64,000 nucleotides of DNA from Enterovibrio norvegicus_B (lineage in GTDB: Bacteria > Pseudomonadota > Gammaproteobacteria > Enterobacterales > Vibrionaceae). The position numbers were made by a program, and so were the translations under genes. Location of the stretch: the NCBI RefSeq assembly GCF_002876705.1, contig NZ_MDAG01000008.1, forward strand, positions 124,001 through 188,000, given 5' to 3'. The first letter of the stretch is position 1. Each line of letters opens with the position of its first letter. This document shows positions 7,469 through 16,475 of this stretch, piece after piece. The notes beneath the pieces were generated by a model. The model saw only the letters and a list, made by a program, of their open reading frames with translations. It did no database searches and was not told the DNA's origin.

Positions 7469-10400
7469 ATTGGCTCACCAAATGGTTCATTCATAATCCT
7501 GTTGGAGCGAACCTGTTGATGATTGCCATTATTGTGAGTGGTGCGATGGCTGCTGGGCAATTACGGGTTGAATCCTTTCCTCAGATTGCGCCTTCGTCAG
7601 TCATGATCACTGTGGCGTATCCCGGAGGCACAGCCAAGCAGATTGATGAAAGCGTTACACAGCGAATTGAAGAAGCCATTAGTGGCGTGGCGGGCATCAA
7701 ACACATCACCAGTCAATCAAGTGCAGGGCAGTCGAGCGTGGTGGTGCGAAAAACCAGCAGTGCTGATCTTAATAAATTGCTGGATGACATTCGCAACCGG
7801 GTGAATACCATTAATGCGTTTCCCACACAGGCAGAAAAACCGCAAGTTGTCCGAAATGAATTTACTAATCTTGCTGCATTTGTTGTGGTGTCTGCTCCGC
7901 GCAGTGACCACGAATTACAGCCCATTGCGAGGCAAGTCGAACAGGCACTTAAGAAGCATGCTCAGATCTCGAATGTTACGAACTGGGGCAGTCGCTTCCC
8001 AGAGTTGGTTATAGAACCAGACACTGCAGAGCTTAAAAAACTGGGGCTGAGTTTAGATGATTTGGCGACGCTTATTGAACAGCGGTCGCTGGAGTCCCGC
8101 ACGGGTGAATTGGTCAGTGATAAAGGCCGTATGATCATTCGCGGCGATGGTTACGCAGATGATATTCAAAAGCTACATCGATTAGCGATTGTCGCTGGAC
8201 CCGCGGGTACGGTGTATCTAGGTGAGATTGCCACGTTACGCCGAGGTTATGAGCAAAGCGGCGCAATTGTAAGAAACAATGGAGAGAACGCCATTGCTTT
8301 GTTGATCAGCACCAGCCAGACCGACAATTTACTGAGCGTCAGCAAGGCCATAGAAGAAACCTTGGCGGCACAACGTCACATTCTGCCATCGGACATTGCG
8401 TTAGACACAATGGCGGATATGGCCCCCTATATTGAGGATCAGCTTTTCAGGTTGGGCGACAATGCGTGGCAGGGGTTGGCGATCATCATCTTGTTGCTTG
8501 GTCTCTTTCTTGAACTGAAGCTCGCGTTTTGGGTGGCTGTTGGAATCCCCGTTGCTTTGGCTGGCACGCTAGGGGCCATGCAATTGGCAAACTATAGCCT
8601 TAATGATATTACCTTGTTTGGTTTCATCTTGGTGCTGGGGATATTGGTCGATGATGCCGTGGTGGTTGGTGAATCCATTTATGATGAACGCGCAAAAGGG
8701 CTAAATGGTCAAGAGGCCGCGTGGCAAGGGGTGCATTCGGTATCAGTTGCGACCGTGTTTGGTGTATTGACGACCATCGCGGCATTCTCGCCCATGCTTT
8801 GGATCGATAACGATTTAGCCAAAGTGCTGGCAGGTTTTTCTGCGGTCGTCATTTTTGCGCTGATCTTCTCCCTGATTGAAAGCAAGCTAATTTTACCCTC
8901 ACATTTGGCGCACCTGTCCCCGCAAAAACCATCAAAAAGTGCAATCCGGCGCGTTCAAGAAGCCGCCCGGCAAGGGTTAAAAACAGTCAACATGCATGTC
9001 TACAAACCCCTGTTAGAAGTGGCTTTAGAATACAAGTTAGCGTCGCTATTAGGGTTTGTTGCAGCCGTGGTGCTGGCCTATGGGATGTGGTCAACAGGAT
9101 CGATAAGAAGCGCTATTTTCCCCGATATTCCAGGTCGTTATGTCACGGCAAAAATCTCGCTGGAAGACGGCGCGCCATTGCCACTGCAACAACAGGCATT
9201 GTTTCAAACGGAATCCGCTATTGAGGCCGTTGCACAGGCATTGAAAGATGACTATCCACTGGTTGCGTCACCGTTGGTGAACGTGCTGGCTTGGTCGGAT
9301 GGTCATGGCAGTATAGAAATCACCGTAGAGTTAACCCATGAAGCATTAAGTGTATTGCCTGGGAACGTGGTGATTGATCAGTGGCGGGCGCAAACGGGCG
9401 CCATTGAAGGTGCGTATTCCGTGCAATTCAGTGCTGCGGATTCACCAATCGGTGGCACGTATGTGTCTATTTCATCCAGAGATCGAGAGTTAGCGAAACG
9501 CGTAGCGGGCCAACTGGCTCAAACACTTGAAACGTTGCCAGGTGTCAGCGACATTTATGACGATGGGAAGTCCGGACAGCCTCAGGTACGCATAGTGCTA
9601 AATGCGTTTGGTCAGCAATTAGGGGTGACGCAAGCGACCTTGGCACGGTTGGCCGGAGAAGCCTTTGGAGAACGTGAGATCCATCGCTTATTGGAGCAAG
9701 GTATAGAGACTAAGTTGCTGCTCAAATACCCGCGAGAGGAACGTAAAACGCTAGCGCAATTGGCACAAGCCTTGGTCAAATTGCCGAATGGTGAGAGCGT
9801 TCCCTTAGGCGACATTGCGACATTCCAACACGAGCAAGAAACGCAGATCATTCATCGTCGAAATCGCGAACAGGTGGTGAATCTGTATTGGAAACAAAAT
9901 CGCGATATCCAAGCGCCAGAACAGACACTTATTCAGCTAGAAAAGACGATCGAAACATTGCACCTCCAATATCCTGATGTGGAGATCAAAGCGGGGGGAG
10001 AATTTGAAGAAATCGATGATGTATCTGATGGGTTTACATCAGCGATGGTGCTGACACTTTTGTTGATTTACATCTTGCTTGCGGTGCCGCTCCAGTCCTA
10101 TTGGCAGCCATTTATTATCATGGCGATAATTCCTTTCGGGTTTGCCGGGGCGATATTCGGGCACTACGTGATGGATTTGCCGATCAGCTTGTTGTCGATG
10201 TTTGGCATGATGGCAATGACAGGCATCGTTATCAACGATTCCTTGGTGCTTATTACGCGGTTCAACGCAGAGTATAGACATGGCATGCCATTAAAAGACG
10301 CTTTGATCACTGCGGGAACAAGCCGCTTTCGGGCGATATTCCTGACCACGCTCACCACGGTGTGTGGATTGATTCCGCTGCTTAGCGAAACGGCTGAACA

Positions 10401-10551
10401 GGCACAGTATTTAAAACCAGCCGCTGTTTCTTTGGTGTTTGGTGAGTTGTTTGCAACTGTCGTTACCTTGATTTTGATTCCCGTGTTACTGGGGATGACA
10501 ACACGCAAATTACCGAAAGTGGACGATGAGTTGTCTTTGAGCGCTGTGTAA
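7465..10551 (+). CDS. RND efflux permease (AcrB-like, HAE1-type)
   Basis: A 1028-residue inner-membrane proton-driven pump, the usual length for AcrB-type permeases. It has the N-terminal helix (NPVGANLLMIAIIVSGAMAAGQL) and two large periplasmic loops, each followed by a six-helix group. The helix-4 motif GILVDDAVVVGES near residue 390 carries the paired Asp residues of the proton relay. A similar second-half motif (MTGIVINDSLVLITRFN) occurs near residue 920. Cargo cannot be read from sequence; multidrug, dye or bile-acid efflux is usual for the family. The AraC/GyrI gene 59 bases downstream is a candidate regulator. Confidence 0.95.
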   Translation: MNWLTKWFIHNPVGANLLMIAIIVSGAMAAGQLRVESFPQIAPSSVMITVAYPGGTAKQIDESVTQRIEEAISGVAGIKHITSQSSAGQSSVVVRKTSSADLNKLLDDIRNRVNTINAFPTQAEKPQVVRNEFTNLAAFVVVSAPRSDHELQPIARQVEQALKKHAQISNVTNWGSRFPELVIEPDTAELKKLGLSLDDLATLIEQRSLESRTGELVSDKGRMIIRGDGYADDIQKLHRLAIVAGPAGTVYLGEIATLRRGYEQSGAIVRNNGENAIALLISTSQTDNLLSVSKAIEETLAAQRHILPSDIALDTMADMAPYIEDQLFRLGDNAWQGLAIIILLLGLFLELKLAFWVAVGIPVALAGTLGAMQLANYSLNDITLFGFILVLGILVDDAVVVGESIYDERAKGLNGQEAAWQGVHSVSVATVFGVLTTIAAFSPMLWIDNDLAKVLAGFSAVVIFALIFSLIESKLILPSHLAHLSPQKPSKSAIRRVQEAARQGLKTVNMHVYKPLLEVALEYKLASLLGFVAAVVLAYGMWSTGSIRSAIFPDIPGRYVTAKISLEDGAPLPLQQQALFQTESAIEAVAQALKDDYPLVASPLVNVLAWSDGHGSIEITVELTHEALSVLPGNVVIDQWRAQTGAIEGAYSVQFSAADSPIGGTYVSISSRDRELAKRVAGQLAQTLETLPGVSDIYDDGKSGQPQVRIVLNAFGQQLGVTQATLARLAGEAFGEREIHRLLEQGIETKLLLKYPREERKTLAQLAQALVKLPNGESVPLGDIATFQHEQETQIIHRRNREQVVNLYWKQNRDIQAPEQTLIQLEKTIETLHLQYPDVEIKAGGEFEEIDDVSDGFTSAMVLTLLLIYILLAVPLQSYWQPFIIMAIIPFGFAGAIFGHYVMDLPISLLSMFGMMAMTGIVINDSLVLITRFNAEYRHGMPLKDALITAGTSRFRAIFLTTLTTVCGLIPLLSETAEQAQYLKPAAVSLVFGELFATVVTLILIPVLLGMTTRKLPKVDDELSLSAV

Positions 10552-10610
10552 TTGATTTTAGGGAGTATTGGGGCGATAGTAACCTTATTGTCCCATGCTT
10601 TCTGGCACCA

Positions 10611-11510
10611 ATGACTGAACCCCCATCCCCTTTTTACCTCGTTCCTGAAGTTGCCTTGCTCGAACAACTTCCTGAGCATTTGCGTAAACGTTTCATACAT
10701 GCACTGACTTTGATGCACAAACATCTTGATGATCAGCTTTCATGGGAACAAATTGCCACGAAAAGTGCCATTTCTCCTTATCATTTTCATCGTCAATTTA
10801 CGGATTTGTTCCATGAAACGCCCGGGCATTACTTAGGCCGACTGCGATTACAGCGGGCAGTGAATCTGTTGATGAAAAATGCACCTTGGACCATCACTGA
10901 AATCGCACAACATTGCGGCTTTTCTTCCTCGCAAGCATTAGGGAAAGCGCTTAAGCGTGAATTGGGTGTGACTGCAAAACAGATCCGTAAAATGGGGATT
11001 ACATCTACCGCGAATGAAACGGTGGCGTTGATGAACAAGTTGGCGCACCCAGGCGAAGGGAACACGCTGGAGCATGAATTAGCGCAAGCGATGCCAACCG
11101 AGTTGGTTTGGTACCCGCAAAGAGGGATGAAAAAGATAGCCCTTGATGACCGCAACTGGGATAAGGTATTCAATGCCTATGGTGAGAAAGCTGTTCGGCT
11201 CATGGGCATCACGCCGATCAAAGACATAGAGAAATCATGGGAAGAAATTGAAACTGTGATTGGCGATTGGCAGGTGGACAATGAGGAATACGATAACGTT
11301 ATCCAAGAAGGGTATTTTTTGTGTTGTGATGTCTATGTGGCGTCGGATATCGGTTATATCGCTGCCATTGAATCTTTATTTCAGCGTACAGAACAAGAGC
11401 AACTGTCTGTTGATGTAAGAGGCGTTTTGGTAGAAATGATCCGAGACATTGATCTGTCTGACACTGGCGGTGTCACCTTTTCACTGCAAATACCCATCAA
11501 AGTGAAATAA
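10611..11510 (+). CDS. AraC-family regulator with GyrI-like domain
   Basis: A 299-residue regulator. Two AraC-type helix-turn-helix units lie at about residues 30-125 (LSWEQIATKSAISPYHFHRQF and ITEIAQHCGFSSSQALGKALKRELG). A GyrI-like ligand-binding domain runs from about residue 155 to the end. It follows the RND permease in the same direction, 59 bases on, which suggests drug-responsive control of the pump, as with Rob/MarA-like activators. It converges on the bufferin operon, with only 19 bases between the stop codons. Confidence 0.9.
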   Translation: MTEPPSPFYLVPEVALLEQLPEHLRKRFIHALTLMHKHLDDQLSWEQIATKSAISPYHFHRQFTDLFHETPGHYLGRLRLQRAVNLLMKNAPWTITEIAQHCGFSSSQALGKALKRELGVTAKQIRKMGITSTANETVALMNKLAHPGEGNTLEHELAQAMPTELVWYPQRGMKKIALDDRNWDKVFNAYGEKAVRLMGITPIKDIEKSWEEIETVIGDWQVDNEEYDNVIQEGYFLCCDVYVASDIGYIAAIESLFQRTEQEQLSVDVRGVLVEMIRDIDLSDTGGVTFSLQIPIKVK

Positions 11511-11529
11511 GCTTTCTCATTCGTCACCG

Positions 11530-12300
11530 TTATGATTTTACCGCCAGCACTTCATCGCCAATCCATTGTTGGAGTAGCTGGCCGAATATCATCGACACGT
11601 CTTCTTCTGGGAAATTTTCCACCAATTTCGCGCCAATATCATTCAAGGCATCGCCTTCGCGTACATAGCCAATCGCGGCAGATTCCAACGGTGAAATACT
11701 GCGAAAATGCGGTGAATCGCCTTTGCGCCAAATCAGTATGTCGATGGCGTGAGGAAGTGGCGCAACCTCGGGTGGTGTTTCATCCTGATCGATGGCGTGC
11801 CAGATTTCCAGCGTGTTGAATTGCAGGGTATTGATGGTCAAGGTCGCGACAGGGTGTAGCGCAAAATTCTCCGGGTCACTGCTGGCAAGTCGCTGCAGAT
11901 CTTCCATGGTCATCACTGTGCTGTTGCCGCCGTCGAAGGCGCGACGTAACGTCCAATCCAATGTGGCTAATTCAGCCACTTCCAAATCATTGGGAAGCTG
12001 TTCAGCCAAAAATGTCGTGAACGTTTGACCGTACAAGCCGATGTTGTTGAAGGTGGAGTGGTGCGTCTGCACATAGTCAGCGGCTAACTGGCGAAACCAA
12101 TTATCGCCAAGGTAGGTCGCGGTATGTTCAAACGTATCCCAAAGCACATCCATTAACCGCACGCGGTACGCATTGTGATAAATGGCAATGCGGTGTTCAG
12201 ACGTTATACCGTGTGCCGCTTTGGTCACCCAATCCGCACCTGCACTTTCTTTCGCCAATACAGTGCGTTGAAAGTCGTCTTGTATTTCTAGCAGATTCAT
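11530..12300 (-). CDS. bufC: BufC/HvfC-like partner protein (DUF2063)
   Basis: A 256-residue member of the DUF2063 family (DNA-binding-domain-like name, but in these operons the RiPP-recognition partner of the DUF692 oxygenase). The N-terminal half shows the typical IYHNAYRVRLMDVLWDTFEHTATYLGDNWFRQLAADYV and FLAEQLPNDLEVAELATLDWTLRRAFDG stretches. From work on HvfBC and bufferins, the partner presents the precursor to the iron enzyme. It overlaps bufB by four bases and ends the operon. I saw no DoxX-like bufD gene after it, which many homologous operons have. Confidence 0.88.
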   Translation of the reverse strand: MNLLEIQDDFQRTVLAKESAGADWVTKAAHGITSEHRIAIYHNAYRVRLMDVLWDTFEHTATYLGDNWFRQLAADYVQTHHSTFNNIGLYGQTFTTFLAEQLPNDLEVAELATLDWTLRRAFDGGNSTVMTMEDLQRLASSDPENFALHPVATLTINTLQFNTLEIWHAIDQDETPPEVAPLPHAIDILIWRKGDSPHFRSISPLESAAIGYVREGDALNDIGAKLVENFPEEDVSMIFGQLLQQWIGDEVLAVKS

Positions 12301-13124
12301 AGGGCAACCTTTGGATGCAGAATGGCTTGTGCAATCGTTCGCGCGGTATCGAGCTCTTCCAATAGCTCGGCGAGCGGCGGAATGTTGTCGTCGCGCTCAA
12401 TCATGGTGGGGGTTTCCCCAAACCGAACGAGTGCTTGTTGATAGAGTGTCCAAACGCTGTCGCACACGGGGTGATCGTGTGTATCAATCAAATGGTCGCC
12501 GTTATTTTGGTGACCCGCTAAATGGAATTGTTGAACACTGCCAACGGGAATGCCGTTGAGAAATTCTTTCGAAGAGAAGCCGTGGTTGAAGGCGCTGACA
12601 TAGATATTGTTGATATCCAGCAGTAGCTTTGCGCCTGTAGCTTCATGAATGGCTGCGAGAAATTCCCATTCTGTCATTTGTGACGAGGTAAATTCCACGT
12701 AGCTAGATACATTTTCTAACACCAAAGGGCGCTGAAGTACTTCTTGCGCTTGGTGAACGTTACGGATCACCACGTCGAGCGCTTCTTGCGTAAAGGGCAG
12801 GGGCATTAAATCGTGGAGTTTTCGTCCATGCACGCCTGTCCAGCAAAGGTGATCAGACACCCACATGGGTTCTATGCGTTGCTCAAGTTTTTTGAGGCGT
12901 TTGAGGTAGTCGGTATCAAGGCCATTGATAGAGCCTATCGACATTGATACACCATGCATTGCCATGGGGTAATCGGCACGAATGCGGTCTAGCATGGTCA
13001 ATGGCTTTCCGCCATCGACCATGTAATTATCGGAAATGACTTCGAGCCAATCAACGGGCTGCGGCGCAGTCAAAAAATCGTTGTAATGTTGAGTGCGTAA
13101 TCCTAAGCCAAAGCCTGAAGTCAT
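12297..13124 (-). CDS. bufB: BufB: DUF692 multinuclear non-heme iron oxygenase
   Basis: A 275-residue TIM-barrel enzyme of the DUF692/MNIO family (MbnB, HvfB and BufB relatives), which oxidise Cys residues of precursor peptides using a two- or three-iron centre. Expected ligand motifs are visible: HGVS at residue 57, SDHLCW at 90-95, the LEN of VLENVSSYVEF near 137, LLLDINN near 170, HLAGH at 201-205 and DTHDHP near 214. Overlaps of four bases with bufC and 17 intergenic bases to bufA indicate one transcript. The substrate is inferred to be the adjacent Cys-rich precursor. Confidence 0.92.
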   Translation of the reverse strand: MTSGFGLGLRTQHYNDFLTAPQPVDWLEVISDNYMVDGGKPLTMLDRIRADYPMAMHGVSMSIGSINGLDTDYLKRLKKLEQRIEPMWVSDHLCWTGVHGRKLHDLMPLPFTQEALDVVIRNVHQAQEVLQRPLVLENVSSYVEFTSSQMTEWEFLAAIHEATGAKLLLDINNIYVSAFNHGFSSKEFLNGIPVGSVQQFHLAGHQNNGDHLIDTHDHPVCDSVWTLYQQALVRFGETPTMIERDDNIPPLAELLEELDTARTIAQAILHPKVAL

Positions 13125-13141
13125 TTCCGTTCTCCTACAAA

Positions 13142-13426
13142 TTACTTGATATCAGAGATAGTGCCGCCTTCGTTCAGGCACTCTTTCGCTTCCATTGCTT
13201 TAAAGCCGTGACCTGCACAAACGTTCTGGCCTTTACACGCATTTTCAGCAGTTTTACAGTCTGAGTTGCCTTTACAAGAGTGGATGCCGTAACAGTGAAC
13301 TTTGTCACCCGCACCAATCGCTGAGCCAGAGCTGCCCGCTGGAAGTTCAGCGGCTGATACGCTTGCGCTCATTGCTAGAGCCAGTGCTACAGATGCGAAT
13401 GTGCTTGTTTTTGCGATATTGTTCAT
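13142..13426 (-). CDS. bufA: Bufferin-type Cys-rich RiPP precursor (BufA2-like)
   Basis: A 94-residue exported peptide. A Sec signal covers residues 1-25 (cleavage near VSA-A). The mature part has six cysteines, at 45, 51, 57, 64, 70 and 83, in a CxxxxxCxxxxxC layout with HCYGIHSCKGNSDC and NACKGQNVC. This matches the HvfA/bufferin precursors, which bind copper in the periplasm after Cys modification by the DUF692 enzyme. It is the first gene of the bufABC operon. Copper binding and modification here are inferred from the family. An inverted repeat at 13468-13498 lies just upstream. Confidence 0.88.
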   Translation of the reverse strand: MNNIAKTSTFASVALALAMSASVSAAELPAGSSGSAIGAGDKVHCYGIHSCKGNSDCKTAENACKGQNVCAGHGFKAMEAKECLNEGGTISDIK

Positions 13427-14049
13427 GGTCTATCTCCAATATGTATTAAGAATGAGTAGCCATTGTTGTGCTCTAAAAGTGAGTAGAATTGAGAGCACTG
13501 CCACCATCTGGTATTGACGTATGTCGAATCCAATTAAAGAGACCCACGACATTCTGAGTTTATTTCAAAAATGTAAAAAATATGGAAAATACTTTTAACA
13601 CATTGTTTTTCTGATAATTATTTTGGGTGAGGAGATAGAGTGCCAAAAGGTGTTGCATGTTTGTCTCAAAGTGACTGAAATCATTCAATAAATGAGACTT
13701 AATTTGGCGTGTGTTGTTTTGCAGAAAGGTGCATATAGTGCGTTTTTTAGCTTTTACAGTTGGAGTGACGGTTTATTTTCTTCGATGGAAACAGACGCAG
13801 TATGGAAATGGCTATTGCCGTTTTCTGCTTATTTTACGGCGAGATAAAAAATCAGACATGGAATGAAAAAGAGAGGTTTAGAATTAATTCGTTTGTTTCT
13901 CTACTTGATAGAACGAAAACAAAACCTCTTTGGATAAACCTAAAAAAAGCCGCTGAGCAGTGGATGTCAGCAGCTATGTTGTTTCTATACGATAGAGGCT
14001 GTGAAGTGCGAGGGTGAAGCACTCTCTACGTATATAATATGAACAATGA
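13427..14049. other. Intergenic region upstream of bufA
   Basis: A 623-base AT-rich stretch. It must contain the bufA promoter (minus strand). The clearest element is the inverted repeat at 13468-13498. A 71-codon frame at 13802-14017 on the plus strand has no family signature and is not accepted as a gene. Nothing else is supported. Confidence 0.5.
13468..13498 (-). promoter_or_regulatory. Inverted repeat upstream of bufA
   Basis: GTGCTCT and AGAGCAC are perfect 7-base arms separated by 17 bases, 42-72 bases upstream of the bufA start codon. It could be an operator or a 5'-UTR hairpin. There is no direct evidence for a binding protein. Confidence 0.35.
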
Positions 14050-14976
14050 TCAGTTCAATGGTCCCAACGCTTCTGCCACCATGTCAACGTTGCCAAGCCC
14101 TTCAGATGGGATGTAACCGCTGCCTGAAAAGCCCGTAAATGCGCTGCGGTTTGTACCAATCAGTTCATTGATAGTCGTGCCATCATTGGTGACGACAAAC
14201 ACATCAGGGCCTGCGGTGTCGGTGAAGGTTTGATCGATAACCTCATTGCTCAACGCAGTCACACGATCGTGTTTATCGACAGACCACCAGTTTGCAATGA
14301 AATCAGCGCCGCCAACATGGCATTCAGCGGTGGCTTCAACAACATCACCTGTAATGCCCAACGCGTATTGGCTCTCACCTGGCACGTTGACCTTCAAGTT
14401 TGCTGTGCTGCATGTGTTGGGATCGTTGTCAGTGAGTTCATTGACGATGCCTTCATTCAAATCAATGTTCTGCATCCCCGCGCGTTTCATTGCACCGAAG
14501 TAAGCTGGCGATGAGGTTTGGTAGCTGAGTGCGTAAATGTTGAAATCTGCACCATTCACGCTGTCGTTTGAATACGTGGTGGCTGGAAGGTTTGACACAT
14601 TAATCGGTGTGCCCACATGTACAAAAGCAACGTTGTTATCTGTACGTACTCTGTCCTTTGCATCCGTGACTTGAATGGCTTCACATGAGAGCGAGCGCAC
14701 GATCAGCATGCCTTGTTCATCGGACCCTTCGAACACAAATCCCATGTCGGTCAGGCTATTCACCGTGATGCCTTCAGGCACCTGCGATTGTAAATCGGCC
14801 TTTGCGACCACTATGCCGCCAGCGATTTCACGGCAGTTAGAAAAGTCGACATCTGAATTGCTGAGTTTTATTTGGTTACTGTGGCAGGCCGTAACGCCTA
14901 AACATAACGCGCCAATAAGGGCGGTGCGCGGGTTGATTGCTGCTCTACGAATTTTCGTTGTCATGCTCGTCGTCAT
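14050..14976 (-). CDS. Predicted lipoprotein of unknown function
   Basis: A 308-residue protein with a basic N-terminus, hydrophobic segment and lipobox-like GVTAC at about residues 27-31. The mature region has four or five further cysteines and many Asn/Asp/Gly residues, with motifs such as ATAECHVGGADFIANWWSVDKHDRVTA; I do not recognise the family. It is the last gene of a minus-strand set with the DUF5519 protein (51 bases upstream) and the outer-membrane barrel, all divergent from a LysR gene. That context suggests a secreted or envelope-bound activity under LysR control. An internal ATG four codons later is an alternative start. Confidence 0.65.
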   Translation of the reverse strand: MTTSMTTKIRRAAINPRTALIGALCLGVTACHSNQIKLSNSDVDFSNCREIAGGIVVAKADLQSQVPEGITVNSLTDMGFVFEGSDEQGMLIVRSLSCEAIQVTDAKDRVRTDNNVAFVHVGTPINVSNLPATTYSNDSVNGADFNIYALSYQTSSPAYFGAMKRAGMQNIDLNEGIVNELTDNDPNTCSTANLKVNVPGESQYALGITGDVVEATAECHVGGADFIANWWSVDKHDRVTALSNEVIDQTFTDTAGPDVFVVTNDGTTINELIGTNRSAFTGFSGSGYIPSEGLGNVDMVAEALGPLN

Positions 14977-15027
14977 GAAATAGCTCCGGTTTCATATTCT
15001 GATAAATGGCGTAGCGAGAAAAAACGG

Positions 15028-15582
15028 TTACTGAAGTGAGGACAATTTCTGCCCTGTAACGAAATCAAAAGACGCCAGTATGAGTTGGTAAACGGTATCG
15101 ACTTCGCTGTCAGTGGTAGGGGTATAAATCATCACAAACCCCTCCCAGCCCAATCTTTTTTTCGACCAAGGGTGAGGTGTCGCCCACCCAGCATTGACCG
15201 CTTTTACGGCTAAATCGGGTGACAATGAGGCATGCAAACTGCCATCTGGGTGCATGTGGGCGAATTCGCGACCACCCACAATAGATTGTGGGTTTGCCAG
15301 TGATACGTGCTCTTCAATCCAGAACCCTTTTGTCCCAGACATGGAAATCACAGTCTCTCGAATATCCACACCAGGAATGCGAGAAGCACGGGCCATCAGA
15401 TCTTTCAACAAAGCAGGGTTTGATTCTCCGCCTAGCTGAACATGCGGCACGCTGTTTGTCGTAGCAGGGACAGGGCTGGTTCTTGTTGGTAACGTTTCAA
15501 CGCCAGTCGCGAAGGATGTTTGAACGACAGAAGATGACAAAATGAAGGCAAATAGCGCGCTGATTTTCCGTTTCGTGCTCAT
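15028..15582 (-). CDS. Exported DUF5519 (luciferase-like domain) protein
   Basis: A 184-residue protein with a Sec signal peptide (residues 1-25, ending SFA). The mature part contains the DUF5519 core: IWIEEH-like strand, GGREFAHMHPDGSLHASLSPDLAVKAVNAGWATPHPWSKKRLGWEGFVMIYTP in pieces across residues 100-155. The HMHPDGSLH motif is the most recognisable element. The domain is found as a stand-alone or fused module of unknown catalytic role. An exported copy beside an outer-membrane barrel and a lipoprotein suggests a periplasmic function. Confidence 0.75.
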   Translation of the reverse strand: MSTKRKISALFAFILSSSVVQTSFATGVETLPTRTSPVPATTNSVPHVQLGGESNPALLKDLMARASRIPGVDIRETVISMSGTKGFWIEEHVSLANPQSIVGGREFAHMHPDGSLHASLSPDLAVKAVNAGWATPHPWSKKRLGWEGFVMIYTPTTDSEVDTVYQLILASFDFVTGQKLSSLQ

Positions 15583-15614
15583 AACATCACTCCGTGATTG
15601 AGTTGTAGATTGGT

Positions 15615-16361
15615 TTAGAAGTGGTAACGCAAGCCCACTTGCACTTCATGTGCGGTTGCGTCATCGATACGAAAGCCGTCAGTGAATGAATCTTGGCCAG
15701 TGGTGGCATCACCCAATGAAATGTATTGGTACTCACCGATCAGACTCAACTGGTCAGTGATGTCATAGCTAGCACCAACACCGACGTTCCACGTAAATTC
15801 GGTCGAGGTTTCGTCAGCATAGTCATCGTAGTAGCCGTCAACAGTCCCATCAATGGAATCGAACGTGCCACCTATTTGATCGATAAACGTATTCACACCT
15901 GCGCCACCTAAACGTGCTGAATATTCGTTTCGTGCCACACCCACGCCTGCCTTTATGTAAGGGGTAAATGCAGTGCCAGTGTCAACGTCGTAGAAACCTT
16001 CCACAGTCAGCGTCGTGCTCTTGAGTTTGCCGTTAAGCACATATTCTTCACCTGTGCGTGCACCAGTGCCTACACGTTGGCTATTAAATTTGCCTTCGCG
16101 ATAGCCCAAACGCGTTTCAATGCGGAATTGTTCGTTGATCACATAGCCCAAGCCCAACGTGCTTACGGTGCCGTCACCTGCGCCGAACTTACCGGGGAAA
16201 TCGGCATCTTGTGCGATGTTGTTACCGTAAGGTTCTGAGTCTGTCGCTTGGTAGCTTTTACCCAATAAACCTGTGACGTATAAGCCTTCTGCGCTAGCGA
16301 GACCTGATAAAAAGGTCGTTGCGAATGCGGCAACATATAGAGGTGTGCGCGTTAAATTCAT
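15615..16361 (-). CDS. Outer-membrane beta-barrel protein
   Basis: A 248-residue protein with a signal peptide (residues 1-24, ending ASA) and alternating amphipathic strands. It ends in VQVGLRYHF, a C-terminal aromatic signature of outer-membrane barrels. It resembles the OmpA/Opa-like eight-strand porin superfamily (segments such as TLGLGYVINEQFRIETRLGYREG and YIKAGVGVARNEYSARLG). It is the first gene of the three-gene minus-strand set and divergent from the LysR regulator, 114 bases apart, so control by that regulator is likely. Confidence 0.85.
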   Translation of the reverse strand: MNLTRTPLYVAAFATTFLSGLASAEGLYVTGLLGKSYQATDSEPYGNNIAQDADFPGKFGAGDGTVSTLGLGYVINEQFRIETRLGYREGKFNSQRVGTGARTGEEYVLNGKLKSTTLTVEGFYDVDTGTAFTPYIKAGVGVARNEYSARLGGAGVNTFIDQIGGTFDSIDGTVDGYYDDYADETSTEFTWNVGVGASYDITDQLSLIGEYQYISLGDATTGQDSFTDGFRIDDATAHEVQVGLRYHF

Positions 16362-16475
16362 GATGTCTCCCTTCGCGTTACGTGATGTGGTGTATTACGC
16401 AGTGAGAAGTTACAACAAATTGTTTACATCTGTTATCCTGTATTATCAGAAGATATAATTCCGTAAAGCAGAACA

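Noticed and set aside
13802..14017. 71-codon frame in the bufA upstream region
   Set aside because: No family signature, no clear ribosome-binding site and AT-rich chance-like composition.
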